Below the pieces are notes generated by a model. That model worked only from the letters and a program-made list of their open reading frames with translations, was not told the origin of the DNA and did no database searches. DNA of 64,000 nucleotides from Manduca sexta (lineage: Eukaryota > Arthropoda > Insecta > Lepidoptera > Sphingidae), in the NCBI RefSeq assembly GCF_014839805.1, contig NC_051117.1, forward strand, positions 5,022,001 through 5,086,000, read 5' to 3'. Positions 63,351-64,000 of the stretch are shown one piece after another (the first letter of the stretch is position 1; each line of letters starts with the position of its first letter). The position numbers and the translations under genes were made by a program.

Positions 63351-64000
63351 AGGAATGTGATAATTATCGGTAATTAGACAAGGCATTGTTATGGAAATTC
63401 TATGTGGCTCACTCACCGAAACACTCTAAACAGGTTAATGCACATTGTTAAAAAATGTGATGACAAAATAGAAAACAATATACATAATGTTTAATATACT
63501 TATTACGTTTGTAATTTTATACTTTATTATATGAAATAATATAGGAGTGGTATGTACCTATAGTTATAATATCATATTTATTTAGGTATTGTTTCTATAA
63601 GCAACGGTTTCCGTTTTTTTCAGAGACCATAGTAGTTAACTTTAATACATCATGAAACAATATAAAATCACTCAAATACTTTTCTATTCAAATAGCAAAT
63701 CTACTTTTCAGCTATTTTAATTATCTCCATGCACACTTTAAGTCCTGGAATCTTCCCGACATATAAAATTTCTCGTCCGAAATATAAGTCCTTTATTAAA
63801 TTATAATTATAAACTTGTATAAACTTTTGTGCATATTTTATAGAATATTCTTAATTTGAAAAAAATACTGGCCATCTCTACAACGAAAATTACTCTATGA
63901 TGGAAAAAATAAAATTATAAACAGACGTTATGGGCTTGATTCTATTCGCCGGCTGGGATGACGTCACATGTTATGTTTCACTTCGCAAGCTATTTTGTAA
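63351..64000. other. no feature recognised
   Basis: AT-rich end of the window; nothing seen. Confidence 0.4.

Overview
This is an AT-rich eukaryotic nuclear sequence with long introns. It almost certainly comes from a moth or butterfly. The evidence is two insect-type multi-exon genes, families of dispersed repeats I recognise from Lepidoptera (the cctcacgatgttttccttca repeat and a tRNA-like SINE with a ttcgaaccc-type B box), and many MITE-like inverted-repeat elements. There is no prokaryotic or viral layout and no CRISPR array. I recognised no rRNA or tRNA gene. A run of exactly 500 N (38800-39299) is an assembly gap.

Two protein-coding genes converge. On the + strand, 924-6632 holds the last seven exons (606 residues) of a P5B-type ATPase of the ATP13A family, a lysosomal/endosomal polyamine or cation transporter; its 5' half lies left of the window. 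On the - strand, eighteen exons between 28562 and 14324 encode 1724 residues of an ankyrin. The order is a short acidic lead-in, tandem ZU5 domains, a UPA domain, a short linker, and then a 3.2-kb exon (15477-18698). That exon encodes a highly charged tail built of 11-residue repeats, followed by a small basic C-terminus. The ankyrin-repeat exons are not in the window and should lie beyond 64 kb. I found no death domain.

The region from 28.6 to 64 kb has no recognisable exon of another gene and reads as a very long 5' intron region of the ankyrin locus. It contains two candidate alternative promoters or first exons on the - strand. One is a CpG-rich block with a lysine-rich start exon that runs into the assembly gap (39300-39680). 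The other is near 62.87-63.35 kb.

The rest is mostly mobile-element debris and structured DNA. This includes a MITE family with one copy beside each gene, a 1.3-kb terminal-inverted-repeat element (8842-10131), a 0.5-kb MITE (30243-30746), a long foldback element (46678-47628), a degraded Mutator-like transposase (45230-45640), a degraded PIF/Harbinger element (57015-59679), several tandem duplications, and two perfect palindromes lying end to end (41991-42092). The observations most worth following are the LEA-like 11-mer tail of the ankyrin, its alternative ends, and the unusual palindromes.
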